Source: Castellaniella sp035707805
Lineage (GTDB): Bacteria > Pseudomonadota > Gammaproteobacteria > Burkholderiales > Burkholderiaceae_B
NCBI GenBank assembly: GCA_035707805.1
Contig: DASSTS010000019.1
Coordinates: 1-64,000 of the forward strand
DNA: 64,000 nucleotides
Reading direction: 5' to 3'
This document shows positions 1-9,179 of this stretch, in pieces; position 1 is the stretch's first letter, and each line of letters starts with the position of its first letter. Both the position numbers and the translations under genes were made by a program. A model generated the notes under the pieces. The model was not told the origin of the DNA. It made no database searches and saw only the letters and a program-made list of their open reading frames with translations.

Positions 1-80
1 TGGCCACGCTCAGTCGTCTGGCGCACCGCTTCGATCTTGAATTCCTCGGAAAATCGCTTTTGCATGGCATTCGTACTCAT
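1..80 (-). mobile_element. IS3-family transposase OrfA, N-terminal fragment (cut by window edge)
   Basis: Reading the minus strand from position 80 gives a protein starting MSTNAMQKRFSEEFKIEAVR, the typical opening of IS3-family OrfA (a short HTH protein that binds the IS ends and is normally joined to OrfB by programmed frameshifting). A good AGGAG ribosome site lies 7 bases before the ATG. Only 26 codons are in the window, so OrfB, the far end and integrity cannot be judged. It follows the XRE gene on the same strand after a 39-bp gap holding a small palindrome. The family call rests on the N-terminus alone. Confidence 0.7.
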
Positions 81-94
81 GACAACTCCTCATC

Positions 95-109
95 GCCTCA
101 TTATGAGGC
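95..109. repeat. Small palindrome before orfA
   Basis: GCCTCA-TTA-TGAGGC is a perfect 6-bp inverted repeat with a 3-base centre, between the stop of the XRE gene and the start of OrfA. There is no T-run after it on either strand, so a regulator site or part of the insertion-sequence end is more likely than a terminator. This is inference. Confidence 0.4.
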
Positions 110-119
110 AGGTGGGTGT

Positions 120-458
120 CTAGAGGTTCCGGGTCGATTCAACCTGTATTGGCAACAGATGCCCCAGCCGGGGGCTCAGGGCCTGGATGAGTTCATACTC
201 TTCAGCCGACGCATCGCACGGCAGCGAGAAGTGCCGTTTTGATTGCGACAAGGCGCGCACAAGTTCGGCCTGCTCGTCGGGGGATAGGGAGAGCTTTCGG
301 ATGAGTCGTTTGATAAAGGCCTGTCTGGGTGGGCCTTTTGCGCTTCGTTCGAGCGCAGACAGATAACTCTGTTCGTATCCGAGCAGAAGGGCGGCCTCTT
401 TTTGCTTGAGGCCTCGCTTGAGCCGTAGCCTACGCAGGTAGGCAGAGAACGGGCTCAT
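120..458 (-). CDS. XRE-family helix-turn-helix regulator
   Basis: A 112-residue protein with an N-terminal Cro/C1-type helix-turn-helix (about residues 5-60; the recognition segment is QKEAALLLGYEQSYLSALER), followed by about 50 residues of no recognised domain. Proteins of this kind bind palindromic DNA and often regulate themselves or neighbouring mobile genes. No strong ribosome site precedes the ATG. It sits in an AT-rich patch directly upstream of an IS3-type orfA, and its C-terminus runs close to that element, so it could have been altered by the insertion. The target is unknown; two inverted repeats upstream (559-578 and 622-641) are candidate operators. Confidence 0.7.
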   Translation of the reverse strand: MSPFSAYLRRLRLKRGLKQKEAALLLGYEQSYLSALERSAKGPPRQAFIKRLIRKLSLSPDEQAELVRALSQSKRHFSLPCDASAEEYELIQALSPRLGHLLPIQVESTRNL

Positions 459-558
459 GATGGCAAAGTGTAGACAGCGAAGTTATGTTGCGATCTATCT
501 TCACTGCGTCATATCGCTTGATTCTCGGTCTTCTCACAGCGCACGTCTCGTTTGATCA

Positions 559-578
559 TATCCTAGCCGTTAAGGATA
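559..578. repeat. Inverted repeat, candidate operator 1
   Basis: TATCCT and AGGATA form perfect 6-bp arms separated by 8 bases, about 100 bp upstream of the XRE gene. The arrangement is typical in size for a dimeric helix-turn-helix protein. Binding by the neighbouring XRE protein is inference. Confidence 0.35.
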
Positions 579-621
579 GCAAATCATACGAACGCGATCA
601 ACAAAAAATCGTTTTAAATCA

Positions 622-641
622 ACAGGTTGTAATCTACCTGT
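622..641. repeat. Inverted repeat, candidate operator 2
   Basis: ACAGGT and ACCTGT form perfect 6-bp arms with an 8-base spacer, the same geometry as the repeat at 559-578 but a different sequence. It lies in the AT-rich patch between the XRE gene and gyrB. Confidence 0.35.
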
Positions 642-727
642 ATAAGTTAAATATGTCAACCTCAGACGGTCCGACAGAGGTTTATTTACTACCCGTTCCT
701 ACCCGATGACAGCGAGGACAGTCGACG

Positions 728-754
728 AAAAAAGGGCCACCTGCCGGCAGCCCT
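728..754 (-). terminator. Rho-independent terminator of gyrB
   Basis: On the minus strand, 9-bp arms (754-746 and 741-733, two G-T pairs) with a 4-base loop are followed by six T residues (733-728). This is the expected terminator for the dnaA-dnaN-gyrB transcript, about 70 bp after the gyrB stop. A second perfect 6-bp inverted repeat, GGATCT/AGATCC at 797-819, lies between the stop and the terminator. Confidence 0.8.
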
Positions 755-825
755 CTGGATCTATTCTCAAACGAGAAAATCTAACTTACGTGAGACGGAT
801 CTAAGCTTTCGCGAGATCCTACAAC

Positions 826-3276
<2,451 letters not shown>

Positions 3277-3314
3277 GTAAATCCTGTATGGGTGTCGGGC
3301 GGGCGCGGCCGGGG

Positions 3315-4424
3315 TCAGATGCGCATCGGCATGACGACGTACTTGAATTCCTCGTCGTCGGGCACGGTGATCAGCACCGAGGCGTTGACGTCGGGCTGCA
3401 CCGACCAGCGGATCGACTCGGTCTTGAGGTTGGCCAGCACGTCGAGCAGGTAGCTGACGTTGAAGGCGACGTCCAGCGGTTCCTGGGCGTAGTCGACTTC
3501 GAGTTCTTCGCGGGCCTCTTCCTGTTCGGCATTGGACGAGGAAATGCGCAGCAGGTTGTCGCCCAGCTGCATGCGCACGCCCTTGAGCTTGTCGGTCGTG
3601 AGGATGGCGGCGCGCTGCAGGCTCGCCTGCAGCGTCTCGCGTGCGATCAGGATGTGGCGCGTGTAGCCGGTGGGGATCACGCGCTTGTAGTCGGGGAACT
3701 TGCCCTCGACGAGCTTGGACACGAGCTCGATCTGGCCGAACTGGAAGCGGATCTGGCCGGTGGCCAGGTCGATCTGCACCGGCGTGTCGTCGTCGGCCAG
3801 CAGGCGCTGCATCTCGTGGATGGTCTTGCGCGGGATGATCGCGTCGAGCTGGGCATCCAGGCCCTCGACCGCGACGCCGCTGTGCGCCAGGCGGTGGCCG
3901 TCGGTGGACACGGCGCGCACGTGGCCCGGTTCGAGCACCAGCAGCAGGCCGTTCAGGTAGTAGCGGATGTCCTGCTGCGCCATGGAAAAGTGCACCTGGT
4001 TGAAGAGCTGCTTCAGGGCCTTTTGCGGCATGGAAAAGGACGCGGTCCATTGTTCCGCCTGGGACACCGTAGGGTAGTCGGCGGCGTTGAGCGTCTGCAG
4101 GGCGAAGCGGCTGCGCCCGGCCTGGACGGAGAGCTTGGCGTCGTCCAGGGACAGGCGGACCTCGCCGGTCTCGGGCAGGGCCCGCAGGATGTCCAGGAAC
4201 TTGCGCGCGGCCACGGTGGTGGACTGATCCTCGTCGCCGACGCCGAAATCGGCCTGGGTGGTGATCTGGACCTCGAGGTCGTTGGCCAGGAAAGAAACCT
4301 GATTGCCTTGCTTGCGGATCAGCACGTTGGCGAGGATGGGCAGGGTGTTGCGCCGTTCGACGATACCGACCACGGTCGTCAGGGGCTTGAGCACGGCATC
4401 GCGGTTTGCTTGGATCAGTAGCAT
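3315..4424 (-). CDS. dnaN: DNA polymerase III beta sliding clamp
   Basis: 369 residues, normal for the family. Three repeated clamp domains form, as a dimer, the ring that tethers DNA polymerases to DNA. The N-terminus has the typical segment VVGIVERRNTLPILANVLI, and the C-terminus ends with the conserved YVVMPMRI, which lines the pocket for partner peptides. It lies 5 bp after dnaA and 38 bp before gyrB in one minus-strand operon. DinB in this window ends in QLSLY, a plausible clamp-binding tail for this protein. Confidence 0.98.
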   Translation of the reverse strand: MLLIQANRDAVLKPLTTVVGIVERRNTLPILANVLIRKQGNQVSFLANDLEVQITTQADFGVGDEDQSTTVAARKFLDILRALPETGEVRLSLDDAKLSVQAGRSRFALQTLNAADYPTVSQAEQWTASFSMPQKALKQLFNQVHFSMAQQDIRYYLNGLLLVLEPGHVRAVSTDGHRLAHSGVAVEGLDAQLDAIIPRKTIHEMQRLLADDDTPVQIDLATGQIRFQFGQIELVSKLVEGKFPDYKRVIPTGYTRHILIARETLQASLQRAAILTTDKLKGVRMQLGDNLLRISSSNAEQEEAREELEVDYAQEPLDVAFNVSYLLDVLANLKTESIRWSVQPDVNASVLITVPDDEEFKYVVMPMRI

Positions 4425-4429
4425 GTTTC

Positions 4430-5842
4430 CTATCCTTTGAGCGTTTGTTCTAGTACGTGAAGTGCGTGGTTCAATTCGGTCTGCTTGGCCCGCAGATCGG
4501 TGATCTTGCGCACCGCATGCAGCACGGTGGTGTGGTCGCGTCCGCCGAACAGGTCCCCGATCTCCGGCAGGCTCTTTTGCGTCAGTTCCTTGGCCAGATA
4601 CATGGCGATCTGGCGCGGCAGCGCAATATTGGCAGGCCGGCGTTTCGAGTACATGTCGGCGACCTTGATTTTATAGAAGTCGGCGACGGTCTTCTGGATG
4701 TTTTCCACCGTGATCTGGCTGTTGGAGACGGACAGCAGATCCTTGAGGGCTTCCTTGCAGACCTCGACGGTCAGGACCTCGCGGCCATGGAAGCGGGCAT
4801 AGGCGGACACCTTGCGCAGGGCGCCCTCGAGCTCGCGCACGTTGCTGCGCAGGTGCTTGGCGATGAAGAAGGCGACCTCCTCGGGCATGGTGATGCCTTC
4901 GGTCTGGGCCTTGCGCAGCAGGATGGCCACGCGCATTTCCAGTTCGGGAGGCTCGATGGCGACGGTCAGGCCGGAATCGAAGCGCGAGATCAGCCGGCTG
5001 TCGATGTTGGCGAGTTCCTTGGGATAGGTATCCGAGGTGATGATGATCTGCTTGCGCTGCGCGACCATGGCCTCGAAGGCGTAGAAGAATTCCTCTTGGG
5101 TGCGGTTCTTGCCGGCGAAGAACTGGATGTCGTCGATCAGCAGCAGGTCCAGCGAGTGGTAGTAGCGCTTGAAGTCGTCGAAGGCGCGCCGCTGGTAGGC
5201 CTTGACCACGTCGGACACGTACTGGTCGGCGTGGACGTAGCGGATGCGGGGGCTGGTGCCGCTGGCCAGCAGGGCATTGCCGATGGCGTGGATGAGGTGC
5301 GTCTTGCCCAGGCCCACGCCGCCATACAGGAACAGCGGGTTGTAGGACACGCCGGGGTTTTCGGCGACCTGAAGCGCGGCGGCGCGCGCCAGCTGGTTGG
5401 CCTTGCCGATGACGAAGTTGTCGAAGGTCAGGTCCAGGTTCAGGCGGGAACGGTCCTGCACGGCCTCGTCGGCGGCCATGGCGGCCGGGGATGGCGCGGC
5501 CGCTGCCGGCTGGGCCGCGGCGCCGTTGATCGGGGCGGGCGGGGTCGGGGAGGACGGACGGCTGGCGGCCGCCGCCGGGCGAGGCGGCGCGGCGCTGAGT
5601 TCGAACTGCACCTGGACGGCCTGGGAAAACCAGTCGGCGGCCAGGGTCTCGAGCCGGGTGGAGAAGTTCTTGCGGACCCAGTCCAGCTTGAATCGATTGG
5701 GCGCGCCGATCCTCAGGATCGCCAGTTCCTCGTCGTAGCCGAGCGGAACCAGGGGCTTGATCCAGGCGCTGATCTGTTGGGGGGGAAGTTCCTGCGCCAG
5801 TTGCTGGAGGCAGGCCTGCCAGAATTCATTCATAGGGGTCAT
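4430..5842 (-). CDS. dnaA: Chromosomal replication initiator DnaA
   Basis: 470 residues from the chosen ATG at 5842 (MTPMNEFWQ); 5833 (MNEFWQ) is an alternative, and a GAGG-like ribosome site favours 5842. The open frame continues 35 codons upstream but crosses the promoter. Domain I (about 1-90) mediates DnaB and DnaA contacts. Domain II is an Ala/Pro-rich linker. Domain III is the AAA+ ATPase with Walker A GGVGLGKTH and Walker B LLLIDDIQFF. Domain IV binds DNA through GGRDHTTVLHAV. First gene of the dnaA-dnaN-gyrB operon, divergent from rpmH. A perfect DnaA box lies 38 bp upstream of the start, suggesting self-regulation. Confidence 0.97.
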   Translation of the reverse strand: MTPMNEFWQACLQQLAQELPPQQISAWIKPLVPLGYDEELAILRIGAPNRFKLDWVRKNFSTRLETLAADWFSQAVQVQFELSAAPPRPAAAASRPSSPTPPAPINGAAAQPAAAAPSPAAMAADEAVQDRSRLNLDLTFDNFVIGKANQLARAAALQVAENPGVSYNPLFLYGGVGLGKTHLIHAIGNALLASGTSPRIRYVHADQYVSDVVKAYQRRAFDDFKRYYHSLDLLLIDDIQFFAGKNRTQEEFFYAFEAMVAQRKQIIITSDTYPKELANIDSRLISRFDSGLTVAIEPPELEMRVAILLRKAQTEGITMPEEVAFFIAKHLRSNVRELEGALRKVSAYARFHGREVLTVEVCKEALKDLLSVSNSQITVENIQKTVADFYKIKVADMYSKRRPANIALPRQIAMYLAKELTQKSLPEIGDLFGGRDHTTVLHAVRKITDLRAKQTELNHALHVLEQTLKG

Positions 5843-5879
5843 CGTGCGAAACCTCGATTCTACCCTTTCCCGTGGTGAG

Positions 5880-5888
5880 TTATCCACA
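5880..5888 (+). promoter_or_regulatory. Consensus DnaA box upstream of dnaA
   Basis: TTATCCACA matches the strong DnaA-box consensus exactly, in the dnaA-rpmH intergenic region. A weaker relative, TTATCCCC on the minus strand (5924-5917), lies nearby. One strong box at the dnaA promoter is typical of autoregulation. An origin would normally show a cluster of boxes beside an AT-rich unwinding element, and I see only this pair. Confidence 0.75.
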
Positions 5889-5937
5889 GACCGCGGCGGA
5901 CGCGGCGCGGCATCGCGGGGGATAAGTTCCCAAGTAA

Positions 5938-5966
5938 TTGACGGCACGTCAAAAATTTGTTGAAAT
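5938..5966 (+). promoter_or_regulatory. Candidate rpmH promoter
   Basis: TTGACG (5938-5943) and TGAAAT (5961-5966) are separated by 17 bases and stand about 48 bp upstream of rpmH. The -35 matches five of six consensus bases and the -10 four of six. A small palindrome, TGACG-GCA-CGTCA (5939-5951), overlaps the -35. Confidence 0.5.
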
Positions 5967-6013
5967 AGTGGGCTTTTCTGTACCCCTTACACCCAAGCTC
6001 TTTTGGATTCGCC

Positions 6014-6148
6014 ATGAAACGCACTTTCCAGCCTTCTGTTACCCGCCGCAAGCGCACCCACGGGTTTCGTGTCCGCATGAAGACGCGTGCGGGCCGTGCC
6101 GTCCTCAGCGCCCGCCGCGCCAAGGGCCGCAAGCGCCTGGCCGTCTGA
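6014..6148 (+). CDS. rpmH: 50S ribosomal protein L34
   Basis: 44 residues, the standard size of L34. The sequence is MKRTFQPS, then the very basic RRKRTHGFRVRM and the closing GRKRLAV, all family hallmarks. It is a small late-assembling protein of the large ribosomal subunit. It starts the conserved rpmH-rnpA-yidD-yidC-mnmE run opposite dnaA and is followed by rnpA after 50 bp. Confidence 0.97.
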   Translation: MKRTFQPSVTRRKRTHGFRVRMKTRAGRAVLSARRAKGRKRLAV

Positions 6149-6198
6149 TCCTCATTTGCGGCGCGGCCCCTTTGCCGGGCACGCCGCCATGGACCGCC

Positions 6199-6558
6199 AT
6201 GCCTTCCGACTTTCCCTCGGCGGCCCGGCTGCATCGCCCCTCGGAATACGCAGCGGCCTTGAAAGGCCGGCGGATCGCCCGAGGGGCTTTGTTCATCGTC
6301 TCCGGCCCGCGGCAAGCGGGCGACGGCCCCGCCCGGCTGGGCCTGGTCGTGCCCAAGCGGCATGCGCCGCTGGCCGTCACGCGCAATGCGATCAAGCGGG
6401 TCCTGCGCGAGGCGTTCCGCCTGCGGCGCACCGGCTTGCCGGATGGCGATCTGGTGTTCCGGCTGGTCAGCCGGCCCGCGCCGGGCAGCCTGACGGCGCT
6501 GAAGCGCCAGGTGCGCGCCGAGGCCGATGCGCTGCTGGACAGGATAGGGCGATGCTGA
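6199..6558 (+). CDS. rnpA: Ribonuclease P protein component
   Basis: 119 residues. The protein binds the RNase P RNA and helps it remove 5' leaders from tRNA precursors. The family signature is RNAIKRVLREAFRLR in the centre, preceded by the beta strand LGLVVPKR. The N-terminus resembles Bordetella RnpA (RLHRPSEYAAALKGRR). The start at MPSDFPS has no strong ribosome site; translation may be coupled to rpmH. Its last 7 bp overlap yidD. Confidence 0.93.
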   Translation: MPSDFPSAARLHRPSEYAAALKGRRIARGALFIVSGPRQAGDGPARLGLVVPKRHAPLAVTRNAIKRVLREAFRLRRTGLPDGDLVFRLVSRPAPGSLTALKRQVRAEADALLDRIGRC

Positions 6559-6797
6559 TCCGGACGCTGTTCATCGCGCCGATCCGTTTTTACCGCTATT
6601 TCCTGAGCCCGTGGGTGGGGCAGCAGTGCCGTTTCACACCCACCTGCTCGGCCTACACGATCGAGGCGATCGAGACGCACGGCGTGGCGCGCGGCATCTG
6701 GCTGGGCATCCGCCGCATCGCCCGCTGCCACCCCGGCTGCCCGGGCGGACACGATCCGGTGCCGCCGGCCCGGACGTCCTCGTCCGGCCATGGATGA
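6552..6797 (+). CDS. yidD: Membrane protein insertion efficiency factor YidD
   Basis: 81 residues. YidD is a small membrane-associated protein that assists insertion of inner-membrane proteins by YidC. The diagnostic segments are YRYFLSPWVGQQCRFTPTCS and RRIARCHPGCPGGHDPVP, with all the conserved cysteines. An N-terminal amphipathic region can attach it to the membrane. It overlaps rnpA by 7 bp and precedes yidC by 96 bp, the standard order. Confidence 0.95.
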   Translation: MLIRTLFIAPIRFYRYFLSPWVGQQCRFTPTCSAYTIEAIETHGVARGIWLGIRRIARCHPGCPGGHDPVPPARTSSSGHG

Positions 6798-6893
6798 CGG
6801 GGCGGCACGCCCGGCAGGGAATCAAGTCCCTGTCAGCCGCCCTGCGTTAAACTGGTGAGCTTTTGCTCCGACCCTATTCGAAAACAGGCGCCA

Positions 6894-8630
6894 ATGGACA
6901 TTCGACGCACCATCCTCTGGATGATCTTTTCTTTTTCGCTCCTGCTGTTGTGGAACAACTGGCAGGTGTACCAGGGTCAGCCGTCCCTGTTCTCCATGAC
7001 GCAGCCGGCCTCCGACGCCGGCAAGAAGGCCGCTGCGCCGGCCGCGCCTGCGGGGCAGGATGGCGTGCCGGCCGCGGCGCCGGCCGATGGGGCGGCCCCG
7101 GCCACGGTGCCCGCGTCCGACGCGGCCCCGCAGGGGCAGCCGGTGCACGTCAAGACCGGCGTCTATGACCTGACCTTCGACACGCTGGGTGCGCAACTGG
7201 TGCGGGCCGAGCTGCTGGACTACAAGAACCAGGAGGCCACGACGGGCATCCTGCCGTGGTTCAAGGGCCTGATGGGGCACAAGCCGCCGCAGGACGCCGG
7301 CGACGCGATGTACCTGCTGAACAACCAGCCGGGGGACATGTACGTGGCCCAGACCGGGCTGGTGGGCGCGCCTCAGGGGCAAGGCTATCCGACGCACCTG
7401 ACGCCGTTCTCGGTGGTGGGGTCGGGGCCCGTGGTCAAGGACGGCGCGACCGAGATCGCCTTCGAGGCGACGGCCGGCCAGGTGCGGGTGGTGAAGACCT
7501 TCATCCTGCCGCAGAACGGCTATGACATCCGCGTGCGCAACGACGTCTACAACCTGGGCGATCAGCCGATCGATCCCTCGCTGTACCTCCAGCTGACGCG
7601 CGACGGCCACGAGCCGGTGAACACGACGGGTTTCTACAGCACGTTCACCGGGGCGGCGGTCTATTCCGAGGAAGACAAGTTCCAGAAGGTGAAGTTCGAG
7701 GAGATCACCAAGGGCAAGGCCAGCTACGTCCAGAAGGCGGACAATGGCTGGATCGGCATGGTGCAGCATTATTTCGCCACGGCCTGGGTGCCGCAGCAGG
7801 GCGCGGTGCGCACGAATCAGGCGCTGGCGCTGCCCGACGGGCTGTTCGCGATCCGCACGATCGAGCCGGTCGGCACGATCGCCCCGGGGGCGCACAAGTC
7901 GGTGGAGTCGCAGCTGTGGGTGGGCCCGCAGGACCAGCGGGCGATGAGCACGGTGGCGCCGGGCCTGGATCTGGTGGTCGACTATGGCTGGGTGACGATC
8001 ATCGCCAAGCCGATGTTCAAGTTCATGATCTGGCTGCACAGCCTGGTGGGCAACTGGGGCTGGACGATCGTGCTGCTGACGCTGCTGATCAAGCTGGTGT
8101 TCTATCCGCTGTCGGCGGCCAGCTACCGCTCGATGGCGAAGATGAAGCTGGTCGGGCCGCGCATGAAGCACCTGAAGGAAAAGTTCGGCGACGACAAGGC
8201 GAAGCTGAACGCGGCGATGATGGAGATGTACCGCACGGAGAAGATCAATCCGCTGGGTGGGTGTCTGCCGATGGTGGTGCAGATTCCGGTGTTCATCGCG
8301 CTGTACTGGGTGCTGCTGGGCAGCGTGGAGATGCGCGGGGCGCCCTGGATCCTGTGGATTCACGATCTGTCGGTGAGCGACCCTTGGTTCATCCTGCCGG
8401 CGTTCATGATGCTGACGATGTTCCTGCAGATCAAGCTGAATCCGACGCCGCCGGATCCGACGCAGGCGAAGATCATGATGATCATGCCGCTGGTGTTCGG
8501 GGGGATGATGTTCCTGTTCCCGGCGGGTCTGGTGCTGTACTGGTGCGTGAACAATACGGTGTCCATCATCCAGCAGCGGGTGATCATGAAACGCCTGGAC
8601 CGGGAAAAGGCGGCTGCGGCGTCCAGCTGA
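6894..8630 (+). CDS. yidC: Membrane protein insertase YidC
   Basis: 578 residues, long Gram-negative form. It inserts and folds inner-membrane proteins, alone or with SecYEG. An N-terminal anchor helix (about 6-23) is followed by an Ala/Pro-rich linker (about 45-90), then the large periplasmic beta domain. The conserved insertase core begins near residue 360 (FMIWLHSLVGNWGWTIVLLT), with further helices (PLGGCLPMVVQIPVFIALYW and LFPAGLVLYWCVNN). The start at MDIRRTI is the family start; an upstream in-frame ATG 13 codons earlier is unlikely. A terminator follows. Confidence 0.97.
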   Translation: MDIRRTILWMIFSFSLLLLWNNWQVYQGQPSLFSMTQPASDAGKKAAAPAAPAGQDGVPAAAPADGAAPATVPASDAAPQGQPVHVKTGVYDLTFDTLGAQLVRAELLDYKNQEATTGILPWFKGLMGHKPPQDAGDAMYLLNNQPGDMYVAQTGLVGAPQGQGYPTHLTPFSVVGSGPVVKDGATEIAFEATAGQVRVVKTFILPQNGYDIRVRNDVYNLGDQPIDPSLYLQLTRDGHEPVNTTGFYSTFTGAAVYSEEDKFQKVKFEEITKGKASYVQKADNGWIGMVQHYFATAWVPQQGAVRTNQALALPDGLFAIRTIEPVGTIAPGAHKSVESQLWVGPQDQRAMSTVAPGLDLVVDYGWVTIIAKPMFKFMIWLHSLVGNWGWTIVLLTLLIKLVFYPLSAASYRSMAKMKLVGPRMKHLKEKFGDDKAKLNAAMMEMYRTEKINPLGGCLPMVVQIPVFIALYWVLLGSVEMRGAPWILWIHDLSVSDPWFILPAFMMLTMFLQIKLNPTPPDPTQAKIMMIMPLVFGGMMFLFPAGLVLYWCVNNTVSIIQQRVIMKRLDREKAAAASS

Positions 8631-8649
8631 GGTCTGCTGGTTTTACTTG

Positions 8650-8675
8650 ACGGCGCTCTTTGGGGGCGCCGTTTT
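8650..8675 (+). terminator. Terminator after yidC
   Basis: ACGGCGC (8650-8656) pairs with GCGCCGT (8666-8672), followed by a short T-rich stretch. It lies 20 bp after the yidC stop. The T-run is brief (four T including the end of the arm), so termination may be partial. Confidence 0.65.
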
Positions 8676-9179
8676 GCTTTGGATGACGGTTCTTGTTGCT
8701 GGGCGGCCGAGTTTGGGTTCTTGAGGATGGGGTTTGGGCGGGGCCGGTCTGGACTCACCAGCCGGTGGCCCTTCGGGCTTCCCGGGTCTGCCTCGTCCAG
8801 GCGGGCGGCGGACGAACTCGGCCTTCGGCCTCAGACACGTCCGCCGACTGCCCCCGCCTTCCCTTCGTCAGCACCCGGCACCGGCCGACCGTGAGTCCAG
8901 ACCGGCCCCGCCCAGACCCCATCTGAGATCGGCGCTGTGGTCGCGGGACGTGACGGCGTCGTTCTTGCTTGGAGGGGGATATGGGGTGGCGCCGTGGGGA
9001 TGGGCGGGATTTCGCGGTTGGCGAAGGCGTTGCTTGGGGGGTGATTCCGCTGTAGCGCGGACGCGCTGCCGGCAATCGGGGGCGATTCCCGATATGATGC
9101 TTTGGATGTTTATTTGCCCGCCGGCATGCTGGCCGGGTGGTGTTTTCAATCCCCTCCGATTCTTTGCCTTGCGAAGTCC
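8676..9179. other. Long gene-free region between yidC and mnmE
   Basis: About 500 bp with no convincing gene on either strand; open frames here are short and without family resemblance. It holds the large stem-loop element at 8729-8920. Further on, a TATGAT hexamer at 9093-9098 could be the -10 of an mnmE promoter, though no good -35 is visible. The mnmE start has no clear ribosome site. Confidence 0.6.
8729..8920. repeat. 192-bp stem-loop element with 30-bp inverted arms
   Basis: The outer arms 8729-8758 and 8891-8920 are inverted repeats of 30 bp with one difference, which becomes a U-G pair in plus-strand RNA, so the stem is fully paired. Inside are a 7-bp stem (8761-8767 with 8879-8885), a hairpin GCCC-TTC-GGGC (8768-8778), a 9-bp stem (8806-8814 with 8838-8846) and, at its tip, GGCC-TTC-GGCC (8820-8830). 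The branched nested design suggests a structured RNA or a small non-autonomous repeat. No coding frame, target-site duplication or known family was recognised. Confidence 0.8.

Larger units (their letters stand above)
459..727. other. AT-rich intergenic patch without a convincing gene
   Basis: The stretch from the XRE start to the gyrB terminator is visibly poorer in G+C than the rest of the window. It holds the presumed XRE promoter and two inverted repeats with 8-base spacers. A 74-codon open frame on the plus strand (485-709) has no ribosome site and no family resemblance and is not called. Confidence 0.5.

Noticed and set aside
485..709. 74-codon plus-strand open frame in the AT-rich patch
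   Set aside because: No ribosome site, no recognised domain, and it crosses the inverted repeats.
797..819. Inverted repeat GGATCT/AGATCC as gyrB terminator
   Set aside because: An 11-base loop and no T-run; the hairpin at 728-754 is a much better terminator.
3277..4050. Upstream extension of the gyrB reading frame
   Set aside because: The frame is open because of high GC, but it covers dnaN in another frame and has no family match; GyrB begins at MSDPTQN.
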